Below are positions 9,222-17,389 of a DNA stretch of 64,000 nt, in pieces. The number at the start of each line of letters is the position of its first letter. The stretch's first letter is position 1. The notes beneath the pieces were generated by a model, which saw nothing but the letters and a program-made list of their open reading frames with translations, searched no databases and was not told where the DNA came from. Position numbers and translations under genes: made by a program. The stretch is from CANKHA01 sp034668825 (GTDB taxonomy: Bacteria; Pseudomonadota; Alphaproteobacteria; Rhizobiales; Xanthobacteraceae), in NCBI GenBank assembly GCA_034668825.1, contig JAXDOR010000074.1:9633-73632 (forward strand), given 5' to 3'.

Positions 9222-9779
9222 TTAATCGGACGGATGATTGTAGTTTTCTTCGCTTTCCCTCGGCACGAAGTTGCCTTGCGTCGGCGACGGATGCTTCGGA
9301 CGCGGCTCCACTACGTCTTGAAACAGCATGTTCATGAAAAGATACATAGGCTTGGTCTTGAGCACCAAGGCGCGGGCCGGCTCCTTCTCACTGGCATTGA
9401 AGTGCTGATGCACGCAGTTGTTATGCACAATGGCGACGTCGCCGGCCTTCCAGTCGTAGCGAATGCCATCGTGGATCTCGTAGCCGGCGCCATCGAGAAT
9501 GTAGAACGCCGCCTCGTTGACATGCCCATGCTTCGGCGTCTTGCCGCCCGGCGCATATTCCTCAAGATGGATGTGCAGCGTCTGCGTCAGGCCATCCTCC
9601 GGCTCGACATAATGCCGGCCGAAATGCTGCGGGCCGCCCATCATCTGCCGGTCGCTGCTCTTGACCACCCGCGGCATCGCCCGCAGCCGGTCGAGCTCAT
9701 CCTTGAGGCCGTAGGTGCCTTTCAGCGCACGAACGAACACCCGGTCCGGGCTGTTTGGATCCAGCGTTTTGTTGCCCAT
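9222..9779 (-). CDS. Cupin-domain protein (first gene of the accessory operon)
   Basis: A 185-residue cupin. Motif 1 is GGKTPKHGHVNEAAFYILDGAGYEIHDG and motif 2 is AGDVAIVHNNCVHQHFNASEKEPA, with the expected His, His, Glu and His positions. The ATG at 9779 has AAGG upstream. It is the first gene of the minus-strand operon cupin-cupin-Bug-OCD and begins 72 bp after the lptM stop, so it could be read from the argH-lptM transcript or from its own promoter. The paralogous neighbour shares the HQHFNAS motif; together they could form a heteromeric enzyme (inference). The reaction is unknown. Confidence 0.8.
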   Translation of the reverse strand: MGNKTLDPNSPDRVFVRALKGTYGLKDELDRLRAMPRVVKSSDRQMMGGPQHFGRHYVEPEDGLTQTLHIHLEEYAPGGKTPKHGHVNEAAFYILDGAGYEIHDGIRYDWKAGDVAIVHNNCVHQHFNASEKEPARALVLKTKPMYLFMNMLFQDVVEPRPKHPSPTQGNFVPRESEENYNHPSD

Positions 9780-9851
9780 GACTTGTTACCTTCTCAGCAG
9801 ATTGATTGATGCACGATATCTTGGAAAGCTGAACCGCGTCAGACGCGCAGG

Positions 9852-10142
9852 TCAGTCGATAAACCAATCGAGGAACAGGGACTTTTTTGCCCCCTTTGGC
9901 GCGATCGGCTCGCCGTTGATGCCGAAGGCCTCGCCCGACGCCGGCTTCGCAGGGGTCGCCAACGGATTTAATCCCGCTGTTCCACCCGGCCGTTGCGGCG
10001 CAGCCTCCACAGGTTCGGCAACCGAAGCCGAAGGTGGCGGATCGAGTGGCCCTTTACGGCCACAGCCGGCAAGACCGAGCGTTGCGACAAGCGCGGCAAG
10101 CACGGCGAGATTGGCAAATCGGCGTTCAGCGAAAGGGGTCAC
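9852..10142 (-). CDS. lptM: LptM-type small lipoprotein
   Basis: A 96-residue lipoprotein. The N-terminal signal ends in lipobox LAGC with Cys27, followed by the family signature GRKGPLDPPP. LptM (YifL) helps mature the LptD outer-membrane LPS translocon in enterobacteria; alphaproteobacterial members between argH and lysA are usually longer at the C-terminus, as here. The GTG start at 10142 is chosen because AGGAG lies seven bases upstream; a longer open frame to 10265 overlaps the end of argH and has no such support. It is separated from argH by 89 bp. The usual downstream neighbour lysA is displaced by the 6.3-9.8 kb operon. Confidence 0.82.
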   Translation of the reverse strand: MTPFAERRFANLAVLAALVATLGLAGCGRKGPLDPPPSASVAEPVEAAPQRPGGTAGLNPLATPAKPASGEAFGINGEPIAPKGAKKSLFLDWFID

Positions 10143-10231
10143 GAAAAGGCTCCTGAATCGGCGGCACCATAGCAGATCGATGGTGAGAGAGGCGAGAGCC
10201 TGGGCGCCTTGCACTCTTAAGCAACATGCCT

Positions 10232-11623
10232 TCACCCCTGCGCTTTCTCTAGCTTTTTCAGCCACCTTTTGGCCGCTGCCCGCACGTTCTTTGGCGCGGT
10301 ACCACCGTAGCTCGTCCGGCTCTTCACCGAACTATCGACCGACAACACACCGAAGACCTCTGCGGTTATTCGCGGTTCCACCGCGCGCATGGCATCGAGC
10401 GACAGCCGATGCAGCGGCGTTCCCGTTTCCGACGCCTTGGCCACGATCCGGCCGGCGACCTGATGCGCCTCGCGGAACGGTAGGTTCAACTTGCGCACCA
10501 GCCAGTCGGCGAGATCGGTCGCGGTGGCATAGCCGTCTCCCGCCGCTTTCTTCATGCGCGCCGTATCGGGTTCAAGGTCGCGCGCCATGCCGGTCATTGC
10601 CGCAACCGAAAGGCTCAACGCCGAGAGCGCGTCCATGGCGCCTTCCTTGTCCTCCTGCATGTCCTTTTGATAGGCGAGCGGCAGACCTTTCATCACCATC
10701 AGCAACGCATTCAATGCGCCGACAATGCGGCCGGTCTTGGCGCGCACCAGTTCGGCGGCATCCGGATTGCGCTTCTGCGGCATGATCGAAGAGCCGGTTG
10801 TGAACTTGTCGGAAAGCTTCGCTAGCCCGACCAGCGGCGAGGTCCAAAGAACGATCTCCTCGGCAAAGCGCGACAGATGCACGGCCGTTATCGAAGCCGC
10901 CGCCAGCGTCTCCAGCACGAAATCCCGGTCGGACACGGCATCGAGCGAGTTCGCCGCCGGGCGATCGAAACCCAATGTCTTCGCGGTCATGTCGCGATCC
11001 AGCGGAAACGACGTCCCGGCAAGCGCAGCGGCGCCCAGCGGACATTCATTGAGCCGCGCCCGCGTGTCGGCAAACCTTCCTCGGTCCCGCGCCGCCATTT
11101 CCACATAAGCGAGGAGATGGTGGCCGAAAGTCACCGGCTGCGCGGTTTGCAAATGGGTAAAGCCCGGCATCACCGTCGCGGCATGGTCGAGCGCCTTCTC
11201 AGCGAGTGCCTGCTGGTAGGCTGCAAGCTCGCGGTCGAGGCCGTCGATCGCGCCCCGCACCCAAAGCCGGAAATCTGTCGCGACCTGATCATTGCGCGAA
11301 CGCGCCGTATGCAGCCGGCCGGCGGCAGGGCCGATCAATTCGGCGAGTCGGCTCTCGACATTCATATGAATGTCTTCGAGCGCGCGTTTGAATGCGAAGG
11401 TGCCGCCTTCGATCTCCGCCAGGACCGTATCTAACCCTTGAGCGATTTTTTCCGCGTCGTCCGCCGTGATAATGCCTTGCTTGGCGAGCATGGCTGCATG
11501 GGCCTTGGACGCGAGGATGTCCTCGCGGAAAAGGTGCCGGTCAAAGTTGATGGAGGCGTTGATCTCCTCCATGATGGCATCGGGGCCGGAGGCAAAACGC
11601 CCGCCCCACATTTTGTTGGTCAT
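10232..11623 (-). CDS. argH: Argininosuccinate lyase
   Basis: ArgH cleaves argininosuccinate to arginine and fumarate, the final step of arginine synthesis in the cytoplasm. The 463-residue protein begins MTNKMWGGRF, has the fumarase/aspartase superfamily signature GSSIMPQKRNPD, the early SRNDQVATD motif and the TVMPGFTHLQTAQPVTFGHH catalytic region. The ATG at 11623 matches the family start; the frame extends 16 codons upstream only by chance, overlapping the tlpA start region. It is divergent from tlpA with 39 bp between starts, the arrangement known from Bradyrhizobium. lptM follows downstream. Confidence 0.97.
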   Translation of the reverse strand: MTNKMWGGRFASGPDAIMEEINASINFDRHLFREDILASKAHAAMLAKQGIITADDAEKIAQGLDTVLAEIEGGTFAFKRALEDIHMNVESRLAELIGPAAGRLHTARSRNDQVATDFRLWVRGAIDGLDRELAAYQQALAEKALDHAATVMPGFTHLQTAQPVTFGHHLLAYVEMAARDRGRFADTRARLNECPLGAAALAGTSFPLDRDMTAKTLGFDRPAANSLDAVSDRDFVLETLAAASITAVHLSRFAEEIVLWTSPLVGLAKLSDKFTTGSSIMPQKRNPDAAELVRAKTGRIVGALNALLMVMKGLPLAYQKDMQEDKEGAMDALSALSLSVAAMTGMARDLEPDTARMKKAAGDGYATATDLADWLVRKLNLPFREAHQVAGRIVAKASETGTPLHRLSLDAMRAVEPRITAEVFGVLSVDSSVKSRTSYGGTAPKNVRAAAKRWLKKLEKAQG

Positions 11624-11662
11624 GACACGTCCATCGCCACGTCCACCAAGGTTTGGCAGACG

Positions 11663-12331
11663 ATGACACATCGATCTGACGGCATTGCGGCCCGCCCAAG
11701 CTACCGCCGGCTTATGCTGGTTGCCGGAACCATGATCGCCCTCTTGGCGGGGCTCACGGCGGTATACGGGATCGGCGGGTTCCAGCGCAATGCGGAGGCC
11801 GCTCCAACCTGCGAAGCCGCGGTTGAAAAAGCCAGTCGGCTAGCACCTTTGGCACGTGGCGAAGTGGCCGCGGTTACGATTGCGACCAAACCTCTCCGCG
11901 TGCCCAGCTTGGCCTTCGAAGATGCTCAAGGCCAGCGGCATACCATCGAGGACTGGCGCGGCCACACGGTTCTCCTCAACCTTTGGGCCACCTGGTGCGT
12001 GCCCTGCCGCAAGGAAATGCCGGCACTGGACGCGCTCGAAGGCAAGCTCGGCGGGCCCGCCTTCAACGTTGTCGCCGTCAACATCGATACGCGCAACCTG
12101 GAGAAGCCCAAGGCCTGGCTGAACGAGGTGGGCGTGACCCGCCTTTCCTACTATTCGGATTCTAACGCGAAGATATTCCAGGATCTCAGAAGCGTCGGCC
12201 GCGCCTTTGGAATGCCGACGACCATGCTGATCGACCCGGAAGGCTGCGAGCTTGGTACAATCGCCGGACCAGCTGAATGGGCGAGCGGCGACGCGTTGAA
12301 GCTGATCCAGGCGGCCATCGACAATAACTAG
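11663..12331 (+). CDS. tlpA: Thiol:disulfide interchange protein TlpA
   Basis: TlpA is a membrane-anchored periplasmic thioredoxin-like reductase which in Bradyrhizobium keeps cytochrome oxidase copper-assembly proteins reduced. The 222-residue protein has an N-terminal anchor helix (LMLVAGTMIALLAGLTAVYG, residues 17-36) and a thioredoxin fold with active-site Cys112 and Cys115 in WCVPC, plus the cis-Pro segment GMPTTMLID. An extra Cys50 precedes the fold, a feature known in TlpA. The ATG at 11663 is chosen from the membrane anchor and the divergent argH. The product is exported, consistent with dsbB elsewhere in the window. Identification is strong. Confidence 0.9.
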   Translation: MTHRSDGIAARPSYRRLMLVAGTMIALLAGLTAVYGIGGFQRNAEAAPTCEAAVEKASRLAPLARGEVAAVTIATKPLRVPSLAFEDAQGQRHTIEDWRGHTVLLNLWATWCVPCRKEMPALDALEGKLGGPAFNVVAVNIDTRNLEKPKAWLNEVGVTRLSYYSDSNAKIFQDLRSVGRAFGMPTTMLIDPEGCELGTIAGPAEWASGDALKLIQAAIDNN

Positions 12332-12339
12332 CTGTGTGC

Positions 12340-12359
12340 GTTCCGCTTGATGGCGGAAC
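12340..12359. terminator. Hairpin between convergent tlpA and the YjfB-like gene
   Basis: A perfect 7-bp stem (GTTCCGC / GCGGAAC) with a 6-nt loop lies 9 bp after the tlpA stop and 6 bp past the end of the convergent small gene. No clear T-run follows on either strand, so it may act as a weak bidirectional terminator or only as a 3' stabiliser. Confidence 0.4.
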
Positions 12360-12364
12360 CTACG

Positions 12365-12565
12365 TCAGACCGTCATATCGAGATTGCCGCCGATGCCCGC
12401 GGCAACGTTGGCAAGGCTGGTCATGTTCCACTGCGCGGCGTCGATGAGCTTGGCGACGGAAGCCACGGCATCAGCATTCATGCTCATCAATTTAGCAGCG
12501 ACGGCAAGCTGCACCTGCCCCATGCGAGCGGCGATCAAGCCGGACATGAGCGCGGCGCAATCCAT
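12365..12565 (-). CDS. YjfB-type putative motility protein
   Basis: A 66-residue protein resembling the YjfB/putative motility protein family, small soluble proteins found beside flagellar genes in several bacteria. The sequence is Ala/Met/Val-rich with LMSMNADAVASVAKLIDA as the central segment and ends GIGGNLDMTV. Its start codon overlaps the stop of the preceding gene (TAATG), so the two are translationally coupled. No flagellar structural genes are in this window, so the motility link is from family similarity only. Confidence 0.6.
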   Translation of the reverse strand: MDCAALMSGLIAARMGQVQLAVAAKLMSMNADAVASVAKLIDAAQWNMTSLANVAAGIGGNLDMTV

Positions 12566-12879
12566 TAGACTTTCTTGTCGACCTTCTTGGGGTCTTTCTT
12601 CACAGGGATCTTGAATTGGGCGGCGAGCTTGTCAGCTTCCGAAAACTTCGCCTTGGTGGCGGCGCGGATGCGAGCGATCGCGGCCTTGGCGGCGATATTA
12701 CCCATGCCAAAAGCTTGGTTCTGCGAAATGTTGGCGAACCTGTTGGCTATGGCTGAGCTCAGGCCGATGGAATTTTCTATATCGGCTTGCCGCCTTCCAG
12801 CGGCATCTTGCGGCTTTAGCCCGGCCAACAAAGAGCTTCGCAGCCAATCGGCAACATATGGTCCATTGATGACAGTCAT
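12565..12879 (-). CDS. Hypothetical protein coupled to the YjfB-like gene
   Basis: A 104-residue protein without a recognised domain. It is helical and Ala-rich, with an N-terminal MTVINGPYVADWLRSSLLAG, a middle NIAAKAAIARIRAATKAKFSEADKLA, and a Lys-rich tail (KKDPKKVDKKV). There is no signal peptide or membrane segment. The stop codon overlaps the start of the YjfB-like gene, which indicates a two-gene operon and possibly physical partnership. It starts 77 bp from the hbd stop. Reality is supported by the coupling and normal codon use; function is unknown. Confidence 0.6.
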   Translation of the reverse strand: MTVINGPYVADWLRSSLLAGLKPQDAAGRRQADIENSIGLSSAIANRFANISQNQAFGMGNIAAKAAIARIRAATKAKFSEADKLAAQFKIPVKKDPKKVDKKV

Positions 12880-12955
12880 CGTCTCTACCCCAGCGGTCAG
12901 TATAGGGGGAGATCGTTAACAAAATTTGATAGCTAATAAATTATTAACGTCGTGC

Positions 12956-13837
12956 TCACCTGGTCGGCACCGGCTTTTCGCCGCGATAGTCGTAGAAGCC
13001 GCGCTGGCTCTTGCGGCCAAGCCACCCGGCTTCGACGTATTTCACCAACAGCGGACAGGGCCGATATTTGGAATCGGCGAGACCCTCGTGCAGCACCTGC
13101 ATGACCGAGAGACAGGTGTCGAGACCGATGAAATCGGCAAGCTCCAGGGGCCCCATGGGATGATGGGCGCCGAGGCGCATCGCGGTATCAATTCCCTCGA
13201 CGTTCCCCACGCCCTCATAGAGCGTGTAGATCGCCTCGTTGATCATCGGCAAGAGGATGCGGTTGACGATGAAGGCCGGGAAGTCCTCGGACACCGCGAT
13301 CGTCTTGCCTAACTTGCTGACGAAAGTCTTGCTGGCTTCGAAGGTGGCGTCGTCGGTGGCAATGCCTCGGATCAGTTCGACCAGCTCCATCAGCGGCACC
13401 GGATTCATGAAGTGGATGCCGATGAACCGTTCGGGCCGGTCGGTTGACGACGCCAGCCGGGTGATCGAGATCGACGATGTGTTGGTGGCGACGATGGCTT
13501 CCGGCTTCAGCACGGCGCAGACGGCTGAGAAAATCTGCCGCTTGACCTGCTCTTGCTCAGTGGCCGTTTCGATCACAATATCGCAGTCGGCGAGCGCTTC
13601 CATAGTCTCCGCCGGGTTGATGCGCGCGAGCGCGCCTTTTCTGTCATCCTCGCTGATGATCTTTTTGCCGACCTGCCGCGTCATATTGCCGTTGATAGTC
13701 GCCAATCCGGCTTTGATGCGGTCGGGCATGACATCGTGCAGCAACACGGGAAAGCCGGCGAGCGCGCAGACATGGGCAATGCCGTTGCCCATCTGACCGG
13801 CGCCGATTACGCCGACGTTACGAATAGGAAGCGCCAT
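12956..13837 (-). CDS. hbd: 3-hydroxybutyryl-CoA dehydrogenase
   Basis: A 293-residue NAD(P)-dependent dehydrogenase that interconverts 3-hydroxybutyryl-CoA and acetoacetyl-CoA. The Rossmann motif VGVIGAGQMGNGIAH is at the N-terminus, the catalytic His lies in FIGIHFMNPVPLM, and the C-terminal dimer domain contains NRILLPMINEAIYTLYEGVG and the HHPMGPLELADFIGLD signature. The length is typical of the monofunctional bacterial enzyme. It follows etfA by 123 bp on the same strand; the association etfB-etfA-hbd recurs in Rhizobiales and serves acyl-CoA or polyhydroxybutyrate metabolism. Substrate chain length is inferred from family. Confidence 0.92.
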   Translation of the reverse strand: MALPIRNVGVIGAGQMGNGIAHVCALAGFPVLLHDVMPDRIKAGLATINGNMTRQVGKKIISEDDRKGALARINPAETMEALADCDIVIETATEQEQVKRQIFSAVCAVLKPEAIVATNTSSISITRLASSTDRPERFIGIHFMNPVPLMELVELIRGIATDDATFEASKTFVSKLGKTIAVSEDFPAFIVNRILLPMINEAIYTLYEGVGNVEGIDTAMRLGAHHPMGPLELADFIGLDTCLSVMQVLHEGLADSKYRPCPLLVKYVEAGWLGRKSQRGFYDYRGEKPVPTR

Positions 13838-13960
13838 GATTATTCATCCGATCGAAGCCGCGGTCATTGAGCCGCGATAGAACCTTTTTCTCAGACACCT
13901 GAAGCGCTTTTTACGCTGAACCCTGCATGAACAACACCGGGAGGGCCGTATCCATACTCG

Positions 13961-14911
13961 TCAATGGGCAAGCTTGCCAAGCTCTTCCGCCAGTTCGGGC
14001 AGCGCCTGGAACAGGTCCGCCACCAGGCCGTAATCGGCAACCTGAAAGATCGGTGCATCCTCGTCCTTGTTGATGGCGACGATGACCTTGGAATCCTTCA
14101 TGCCGGCGAGGTGTTGAATGGCCCCGGAAATGCCGACGGCAATATAGAGATCGGGTGCCACCACTTTGCCGGTCTGGCCGACCTGCCAGTCGTTCGGCGC
14201 ATAACCGGCGTCGACGGCCGCGCGCGAAGCGCCGACTGCGGCGCCAAGCTTGTCGGCAACCGGCTCGATGTATTTCGTGAAGTTCTCGCGGCTCTGCATT
14301 GCACGCCCGCCGGAGATGATGATCTTGGCCGAGGTCAGTTCCGGCCGGTCGAGCTTCGACAGCTCTTCGCCGATAAACGAGGAGATGGTGGAATCCGCGG
14401 CAGCGGCCACGGTTTCGACCGGCGCACTGCTGCCTTCTTTTTCGCCCGTCGCCTGAAATGTGGATGTGCGCACCGTGATGACTTTCTTGGCATCCTTCGA
14501 CTTCACAGTCTGAATGGCATTTCCGGCATAGATCGGTCGCTCGAAAGTATCGGAAGAGACCACTTTGATGATTTCCGATATCTGCATGACGTCGAGCAGC
14601 GCCGCCGCCCGCGGTATGAAATTCTTACTACTCGTCGTCGCCGCCGCGACGATGGCATCGTAAGACGGAGCCAAGGACACGATCAGCGCCGCCATCGGTT
14701 CCGCAAGCATGTGCGCGTAGGGCGCAGCATCAGCGAGCAGGACCTTGGCGACGCCATCAAGTTTTGCCGCAGCGTCCGCCACCGATTTGCAATCGCTGCC
14801 CGCGACCAGCACATGCACCGGCTGACCAAGGGCAATGGCGGCGGTGAGCGCCTTGGCGGTGGCGTCCCCCAGGCGTTTGTTGTCGTGCTCAGCGATGAGG
14901 AGGGTCGGCAT
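13961..14911 (-). CDS. etfA: Electron transfer flavoprotein alpha subunit
   Basis: EtfA binds FAD and passes electrons from acyl-CoA dehydrogenases to ETF-ubiquinone oxidoreductase. The 316-residue protein has an N-terminal domain beginning MPTLLIAEHDNK and the C-terminal FAD domain with IIISGGRAMQSRENF, GASRAAVDAGYAPNDWQVGQTGKVVAPDLYIAVGISGAIQHLAGM and the terminal VADLFQALPELAEEL. The ATG at 14911 shares one base with the etfB stop (TGATG), indicating coupled translation; a TTG one codon earlier is possible. It is the partner of the upstream etfB and a plausible acceptor for the dehydrogenase at 17.4-19.1 kb. Confidence 0.96.
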   Translation of the reverse strand: MPTLLIAEHDNKRLGDATAKALTAAIALGQPVHVLVAGSDCKSVADAAAKLDGVAKVLLADAAPYAHMLAEPMAALIVSLAPSYDAIVAAATTSSKNFIPRAAALLDVMQISEIIKVVSSDTFERPIYAGNAIQTVKSKDAKKVITVRTSTFQATGEKEGSSAPVETVAAAADSTISSFIGEELSKLDRPELTSAKIIISGGRAMQSRENFTKYIEPVADKLGAAVGASRAAVDAGYAPNDWQVGQTGKVVAPDLYIAVGISGAIQHLAGMKDSKVIVAINKDEDAPIFQVADYGLVADLFQALPELAEELGKLAH

Positions 14912-15660
14912 CAAAGAACCCCCGCCTCGTTCTTGAGCTTACTGACAAGCTCCGCAACCGAAGCGACTTTGACGCCGCTCTTGCGGCGCGCGGGCTCGAC
15001 GGTTTTCAGCACTTCGAGTCTCGGCGTGATGTCGACGCCGTATGATTCGGGTGTTTTCTCGTCGATAGGCTTTTTCTTTGCCTTCATGATGTTCGGCAAG
15101 CTGGCATAGCGGGGCTCGTTGAGACGCAGATCGGTCGTCACGATTGCCGGCGATTTCAGTTTCACCGTTTGCAAGCCGCCGTCCACCTCGCGAGTGACCA
15201 GCACGTTTTCGCCTTCAATCACGACTTTTGAAGCGAAAGTGCCCTGCGGCCAGCCGAGCAGCGCCGCAAGCATCTGTCCTGTCTGATTGCAATCGTCATC
15301 GATCGCCTGCTTGCCCATGATTACAAGACCCGGCTGTTCCGCCTCGACGATCGCTTTGAGAATCTTGGCGACGGCAAGCGGCTCTGGCGCAACATCCGTC
15401 TTTACCAGAATGCCGCGATCGACGCCCATGGCAAGCGCGGTGCGGATGGTTTCGGCGGCCTGTTGCGGCCCAATCGAAATCGCGATGATTTCGCTCGCCT
15501 TACCTCCTTCCTTCAGACGAATTGCCTCCTCGACCGCGATCTCGTCGAATGGATTCATCGACATCTTGACGTTGGCGAGTTCGACGCCCGAGCCGTCCGT
15601 CTTCAGACGAATTTTTACGTTGAAATCGACGACCCGTTTCACGGGCACCAGGATTTTCAT
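14911..15660 (-). CDS. etfB: Electron transfer flavoprotein beta subunit
   Basis: EtfB is the AMP-binding partner of EtfA in the soluble electron carrier for fatty-acyl and amino-acid dehydrogenases. The 249-residue protein opens MKILVPVKRVVDFNVKIRLK and contains MSMNPFDEIAVEEAIRLKE and the ETF beta signature region around VTREVDGGLQTVKLKSPAIVTTDLRLNEPRYASLPNIMKAKKK, which includes the recognition loop for partner dehydrogenases. The length is standard. It is first of etfB-etfA-hbd and starts 89 bp downstream of the adenosyltransferase gene, so all four may share a transcript. Confidence 0.96.
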   Translation of the reverse strand: MKILVPVKRVVDFNVKIRLKTDGSGVELANVKMSMNPFDEIAVEEAIRLKEGGKASEIIAISIGPQQAAETIRTALAMGVDRGILVKTDVAPEPLAVAKILKAIVEAEQPGLVIMGKQAIDDDCNQTGQMLAALLGWPQGTFASKVVIEGENVLVTREVDGGLQTVKLKSPAIVTTDLRLNEPRYASLPNIMKAKKKPIDEKTPESYGVDITPRLEVLKTVEPARRKSGVKVASVAELVSKLKNEAGVL

Positions 15661-15749
15661 TGTTTCCCTTCCCGACTGAACGGGCGAGGAAACCTAAGGG
15701 GGCAGCCGAGCGGGGTCAACGAGCATCAAAGCTCCGGCAAGAGCCGCAG

Positions 15750-16328
15750 TCAGCGATTTTCCCCCGGCACCCAAAGTATGTCCCCGGCCCCCTTGTTATT
15801 GGCATGGCGGCTGGCCACGAACAGGAAGTCGGAAAGCCGGTTGATGTATTTCAGTGCGGGCGCCGAGACGCTCTCGCCCGGTTTGTCGGCAAGCTCCACC
15901 ATCAGGCGTTCGACGCGGCGGCAGATCGTTCGCGCCAGATGCAGATAAGCTGCGGCCGGTGTGCCTCCCGGCAACACGAAGGAGCGTAGCGGCGCGAGTT
16001 CCGCATTAAGCAGGTCGATCTCCTGCTCGAGCCGCGTCACCTGCGCCTCGGTGACGGACAGCCGCGCCCCGCCAGGCCCTTTTCCCTTATCGGGCATGCA
16101 CAGATCGGCCTCGACATCAAACAGGTCGTTCTGGATGCGGGCCAGCATGGCATCGAGCTGCGCATCCTCCGCGGTATGCAGCCGCGCCAGTCCGATAACG
16201 GCGTTAGCCTCGTCGGCCGTGCCGTAAGCAGCGATGCGCAGATCATATTTCTTGCGGCGCTCGCCGGTGCCGAGAGCGGTGGTGCCCTCGTCGCCGGTGC
16301 GGGTATAGATGCGGTTGAGGACGACCAT
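15750..16328 (-). CDS. PduO-type cob(I)alamin adenosyltransferase
   Basis: The enzyme transfers adenosyl from ATP to cob(I)alamin, making coenzyme B12 for AdoCbl mutases. The 192-residue protein has the PduO N-terminal signature IYTRTGDEGTTALGTGERRKK, the FDVEADLC segment, FVLPGGTPAAAYLHLARTICRRVER, and the ending INRLSDFLFVASRHAN. These are hallmark ATP- and corrinoid-binding stretches. It lies upstream of etfB on the same strand; this neighbourhood is recurrent in Rhizobiales. A link with methylmalonyl- or ethylmalonyl-CoA mutases is a reasonable inference; no mutase gene is in the window. Confidence 0.93.
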   Translation of the reverse strand: MVVLNRIYTRTGDEGTTALGTGERRKKYDLRIAAYGTADEANAVIGLARLHTAEDAQLDAMLARIQNDLFDVEADLCMPDKGKGPGGARLSVTEAQVTRLEQEIDLLNAELAPLRSFVLPGGTPAAAYLHLARTICRRVERLMVELADKPGESVSAPALKYINRLSDFLFVASRHANNKGAGDILWVPGENR

Positions 16329-16408
16329 GGCTGTCTCGGCGCTTCCCGAATTCGGAATAAGGTCTATCCTATCGGGTGCTCCCGCGGAACGACAAACGGA
16401 GAAATCGC

Positions 16409-16603
16409 ATGCGTTTCATCCTGCTCGCCATCGCCGCCTTGTTTATGCTGATGCCCGCGTCGCCATCCTCAGCAGCGGGCAAGGCCTCTGCAGCGGCGTC
16501 CGCAAAAGCCAAGCCGGCGCTTGCGTCATCAGCGAAAAAGAAAAAGGCTAAAACGAAGCCGGCCGAAAAGGTGCAATATCTGCGCGCGGCACCGAGCCGA
16601 TAG
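16409..16603 (+). CDS. Small exported Lys/Ala-rich protein
   Basis: A 64-residue protein with an N-terminal signal peptide (MRFILLAIAALFMLMPASPSSAA) and a short basic mature part rich in Ala, Lys and Ser (SAKKKKAKTKPAEK). No domain is recognised. The ATG at 16409 has CGGAGA nine bases upstream. It stands alone on the plus strand between the adenosyltransferase and the HIG1-like gene. Short basic secreted proteins of this sort are common in this bacterial order; function unknown. Confidence 0.55.
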   Translation: MRFILLAIAALFMLMPASPSSAAGKASAAASAKAKPALASSAKKKKAKTKPAEKVQYLRAAPSR

Positions 16604-16611
16604 CTGCGGCG

Positions 16612-16803
16612 TCAGCCTCGGGCGGCCCAGATTGCGGCCATAATGACGATGACCGCGATGAATTGCAGCAGAACGCGCCAGCGCATCAGGTTCTGTGAAG
16701 TATTAGGAGAGCCGCCTCGCATCATGTTGTAGAGGCCAAGCAACAGCACGACGGCGACGGCGCCGACCGCAATGGGAACTGCATAGTCAAATAAGCTGGA
16801 CAT
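16612..16803 (-). CDS. HIG1-like twin transmembrane small protein
   Basis: A 63-residue inner-membrane protein with two helices (YAVPIAVGAVAVVLLLGLYNMM and WRVLLQFIAVIVIMAAIWAA) joined by a short polar loop RGGSPNTSQNLMRWR. This is the layout of the HIG1/RCF1 domain, whose mitochondrial members associate with respiratory complexes. In Rhizobiales it is a standard neighbour of the PduO-type adenosyltransferase and etf genes, as here. The function in bacteria is not established; a respiratory-chain role is inference from the family. Confidence 0.8.
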   Translation of the reverse strand: MSSLFDYAVPIAVGAVAVVLLLGLYNMMRGGSPNTSQNLMRWRVLLQFIAVIVIMAAIWAARG

Positions 16804-16856
16804 TGCCCGCTCTCTCTTAGCACGCCCCCGGCGCCGCGGGCTATCATCCGAGACCG

Positions 16857-17303
16857 TTAGGCGGCGATGTACTTTTCGATCTCATGCACGGGAAGCTTGA
16901 CCAAGTCCTTGTCGATCTCGGCGTGCAACGCCTGGCGCAGACCTTGAGAATAGGCTTGCCGGATCACGCCTAGGGCACGCGGCGGCGCGGCCAGCACAAT
17001 CGACGTTGTCTCGCCCGCCGAAATTGCCGCATCCAGTCGTGCGGCAAGCTTCTGAAGAAACCGTTGTTCCGCCTGAGTATGCCAATCGGTTTGTTCCATA
17101 GCGCTCCGCGCCGATCCGACCGAATTCACCGACCGCCCAGGCGCATCGGTTCCCTGCTCATGCGTCATCGGATCTTCCTGTTCATAAACTTCTCGCATCT
17201 TCAAATTGGGGAACATCTCGTCGCCGACATTTTCCAAGACCAGGGCCTTGGCACCGTCGCAGACGACGACCCAGTCGCCCTGTTCAATCTTTAATTTTGA
17301 CAT
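16857..17303 (-). CDS. Host attachment family protein
   Basis: A 148-residue soluble protein of the host-attachment family. Signature parts are the N-terminal WVVVCDGAKALVLENVG, the linker with TDAPGRSVNSVGSARSAMEQTDWH, EQRFLQKLAARLDAAI, IVLAAPPRALGVIR and the ending LPVHEIEKYIAA. The fold is related to archaeal release-factor-like (baeRF) domains, and the family name derives from an Agrobacterium attachment phenotype; the biochemical role is unknown. The frame begins with ATG at 17303. It is followed on the same strand by nothing close and preceded 86 bp upstream by the acyl-CoA dehydrogenase gene. Confidence 0.82.
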   Translation of the reverse strand: MSKLKIEQGDWVVVCDGAKALVLENVGDEMFPNLKMREVYEQEDPMTHEQGTDAPGRSVNSVGSARSAMEQTDWHTQAEQRFLQKLAARLDAAISAGETTSIVLAAPPRALGVIRQAYSQGLRQALHAEIDKDLVKLPVHEIEKYIAA

Positions 17304-17389
17304 TAATTGCCTCCTGGAATCACCGCCTCGCGGATCACTCGTATAACGCGGCCAAAGCGATTCCGTTGCCGAGCGTTATGCGCTGTCGA

